Made by a program: the position numbers and the translations under genes | Part shown: positions 62,333 to 64,000 of the stretch, one piece after another | How the letters are laid out: each line of letters begins with the position of its first letter | Numbering within the stretch: position 1 is the stretch's first letter | NCBI GenBank assembly: GCA_022825235.1 | Contig: JAJDYI010000017.1 | Span: 124,001 to 188,000, forward strand | Length of the DNA: 64,000 nucleotides | Reading direction: 5' to 3' | Source: Alphaproteobacteria bacterium | GTDB taxonomy: Bacteria; Pseudomonadota; Alphaproteobacteria; TMED109 | The notes under the pieces: model-generated | What the model saw: only the letters and a program-made list of their open reading frames with translations | The model's database searches: none | Told to the model about the DNA's origin: nothing

Positions 62333-63137
62333 GTGGCGCGGCCGCCCGGTATCGCGCCCGTTGCTGACCCTGGCGCTCTCCGCCTGCTGCGCGCTGGGCG
62401 CCGGCTGGCTCTGGAACCTGCCGGTCCCGGTTGTTGCGGCAGCGTCCGCGCCACCTGGGGTTCAGGCTTCCGCCGCCGGGGAAGCCGCGGTCTCGCGGGA
62501 TGCCGCCGTGCTCGCTAGGCGGATCCTCCAGCGGCAGGGCCGGGAACTGTTCGTGGACGAGCAACGTCTCGATCTGCTCGCACGCGAGATCGGGTCGGTC
62601 TTGGGGCTGGTCCGGACGCGCTACCCGGCGATGGCAGAGATCGCCGCGCGGCAACTGCCCGCAGTGTTGCGTCTCGAGATCGAAGGTGCGTTGCTCGACG
62701 ACATTGCCGGGCGCTGGGCCGGAGTGAGCGCCGGCGCCGTGCCCGCGACCGGGCATGCGGTATTCGAAGCGCTCAATTCCAGGCTGGGATTGCGGACTGT
62801 CGAGTTCTGGCCGGCCTCCGCCGCCGTCTACCTGCGTTTCCCGGACCAGGTGAACCCGCGCGCCGCCGTCGAGGCGTATGCGGCGATCGCCGGCGTTGCC
62901 GAGGCGCGGTTCGAACAGCGCCGCATCGACGGATCCGATATCGCCGTGCGCAGGGCCAACGGAACCTGGCATGTCGTCATGCGCAAGGCGTGGGGCGACT
63001 GTCCGTCCGGGTGCATCCACAAGGAAACGCATTTTTTCGCCGTCGGCAGCGGGCATGTCGAACGGATAGACGGGAAAATCGCAAGGGAGATGCCGGTGTT
63101 CTGGACGATCGAGGGGATCGCAAGGCTCGGATGGTGA
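62322..63137 (+). CDS. Hypothetical exported protein
   Basis: Protein of 271 residues from ATG 62322. A basic leader and hydrophobic helix (PLLTLALSACCALGAGWLW) act as signal or anchor. A helical region follows, then a mixed domain with EFWPASAAVYLRFPDQ and WGDCPSGCIHKETHFFAVG, whose two Cys could pair. Sequence quality and composition are those of a real protein; the family is not recognised. Confidence 0.6.
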   Translation: MKDEWRGRPVSRPLLTLALSACCALGAGWLWNLPVPVVAAASAPPGVQASAAGEAAVSRDAAVLARRILQRQGRELFVDEQRLDLLAREIGSVLGLVRTRYPAMAEIAARQLPAVLRLEIEGALLDDIAGRWAGVSAGAVPATGHAVFEALNSRLGLRTVEFWPASAAVYLRFPDQVNPRAAVEAYAAIAGVAEARFEQRRIDGSDIAVRRANGTWHVVMRKAWGDCPSGCIHKETHFFAVGSGHVERIDGKIAREMPVFWTIEGIARLGW

Positions 63138-63159
63138 CGGCCGGGTTCGGGCGGCCTCG

Positions 63160-63300
63160 CCGGATGCGCGGCCTGAGGCCGTTGCGCGCCGGGTCGAGCG
63201 GCACCTCGGCAGCAGCCCGAGGTGGTGGAGGTTGGAGGCCAGCACCGAGAGAGTCGCGACGCGGGCGAGGCCGTCCACGCCGCAGGCCGGCATCCGGGCG
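63160..63300 (-). pseudogene. Possible transposase C-terminal remnant
   Basis: The minus strand reads GLARVATLSVLASNLHHLGLL, which resembles the end of some IS-family transposases (GLARV...A.NLHRLG). It is too short and isolated to assign a family. Confidence 0.25.
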
Positions 63301-63311
63301 GGGAGACACAC

Positions 63312-63530
63312 GTGAGCGAGACGCACAAGACGGACCCGAGCCGCGGCGCGTTGCCCGGGGTTCCATCTGTGCCGGCCGCGCGGGCGACTCTGGCGCAAGC
63401 CGCACGGGCTGCGGACGCTATGGAAGATCCTTCCGGCCGGGTCGCCGTGCGCGCGGCGATCGCGGGATTGCACCACAGAGCCGGCGACGGGCCGGGAGCC
63501 GCGAGGATGATGGCGCTGGCGCTTGTATGA
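63312..63530 (+). CDS. Small helical-repeat protein candidate
   Basis: A 72-residue frame from GTG 63312. LAQAARAADAMEDPSGRVAVRAAIAG is followed by RAGDGPGAARMMALAL, the same GD..GA.RMM unit as at 62168. The two may be pieces of one repeat family around the exported protein. Function unknown. Confidence 0.4.
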   Translation: MSETHKTDPSRGALPGVPSVPAARATLAQAARAADAMEDPSGRVAVRAAIAGLHHRAGDGPGAARMMALALV

Positions 63531-63853
63531 GGGCCCCGTTGTCAAGCGGCAGCCGCGGTGCGATTTACAGCATCGTCAGGCCTCCTCCGGAGGATCGGTT
63601 CGGCGTCTGGTGTTGCCGGGTCGGAACGCGTTGGCACCGGTCGCGCCCTGGGGCGCGCACCCAACTTGTATCCGGGCGGTGGCGGCGGCATCGCCGGTCC
63701 GTCCCTCGATCCCGCTTGCTTGCGGGCGCCACGTTCCGGAGGCGGGACCCATCTGGAGAATCGGCGTCTTGCAGCCCAGCGCCAGCTCGGTCACACGCCA
63801 CCCGGCCCAGCGCCGGCCGCGTCCGGCCGGTCCGGGAACTCGGGGTCTCGGGC
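63531..63853. other. Intergenic region, no supported gene
   Basis: About 320 bases between the small repeat gene and the IS110 transposase end. No terminal-repeat pattern was recognised, as expected for IS110, which usually lacks inverted ends. Confidence 0.4.
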
Positions 63854-64000
63854 TCAGGCGACGCGTGCGCCGGTGGGCACGAGACCGGTGTCGGCATACC
63901 GCCACAGGGCGACCAGAAGCTTGCGGGCCAGCGCCACGATCATGACCCGTCGGATCCGGCCCCGGGCGCCAGCGGTACGGGCCTGGAACCATTGGCTCAG
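63854..64000 (-). CDS. IS110-family transposase, C-terminal end, partial
   Basis: The gene enters from the right edge; 48 residues are visible. LSQWFQARTAGARGRIRRVM followed by IVALARKLLVALWRYADTG and a short tail to TGA is the conserved end of IS110/IS1111 DEDD transposases. The catalytic domain lies outside the window. Confidence 0.85.
   Translation of the reverse strand: MSQWFQARTAGARGRIRRVMIVALARKLLVALWRYADTGLVPTGARVA

Noticed and set aside
28671-64000. attR copy of the tRNA-Phe 3' end
   Set aside because: Near matches to GGGCACC were seen but none extended into the tRNA sequence; an exact search is needed.

Overview
The window is GC-rich alphaproteobacterial chromosome with a large integrated conjugative element in its right half. 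The host assignment rests on the tightly overlapping run dcd, murA, DUF2948, short hisG, hisD, UPF0262, infA, maf, yacG, a typical alphaproteobacterial order. A GTTC-N7-GTTC motif of the alphaproteobacterial LexA type fits this. The gene content suggests a Rhodospirillales-like bacterium, but the genus cannot be read from the sequence.

Left arm (1-20.3 kb). A minus-strand cluster (about 9.25 kb down to the left edge) encodes a methyltransferase, an SDR, a SoxC-like molybdoenzyme, an 1164-residue fusion (SoxD-like cytochrome c + NapH-like polyferredoxin + complete NosR-like flavo-iron-sulfur protein), a PQQ alcohol dehydrogenase with the lanthanide-type D-x-D signature, and an MxaJ/XoxJ-like binding protein. 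A second SDR and a quinone-oxidoreductase-like enzyme follow. Next come an exported hydratase-fold protein and a tRNA-Thr(GGU) gene interrupted by a 228-nt group I intron. A probably iron-regulated porin/FMN-binding/PepSY operon, a VapBC-like pair and a polar amino-acid ABC importer complete this arm.

Housekeeping block (20.5-28.7 kb). An ABC exporter and a small basic protein precede the dcd-to-yacG run. A tRNA-Phe(GAA) gene closes the block.

Mobile region (28.7-64 kb). A P4-type integrase lies directly downstream of tRNA-Phe. It is followed by an AlpA-like regulator and a 3-kb stretch of decayed genes (a GmrSD/DUF1524-like gene with compensating frameshifts, an IS630 tail). A putative LexA-controlled regulator is translationally joined to a complete F-type conjugation operon: traA-L-E-K-B-V-C, a degenerate HD protein, trbI, an S26 peptidase, traW-U, trbC, traN-F-H-G. 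After one convergent membrane gene come ssb, traD, the MobF relaxase traI, an RHH protein and a DNA methyltransferase. traC carries an in-frame TAG between its Walker A and Walker B motifs, so transfer may be disabled. The right end holds a palindrome-rich intergenic region, a DNA-methyltransferase tail, a YkvA protein, a second intact integrase abutting a truncated one, lineage-specific secreted and small proteins, and the 3' end of an IS110-family transposase running off the edge.

The most interesting observations are the group I intron in tRNA-Thr(GGU), the Sox/Nap/Nos fusion beside a lanthanide-type dehydrogenase, and the possible SOS control of the conjugation operon. Function and homology calls come from reading motifs by eye; no database search was run.
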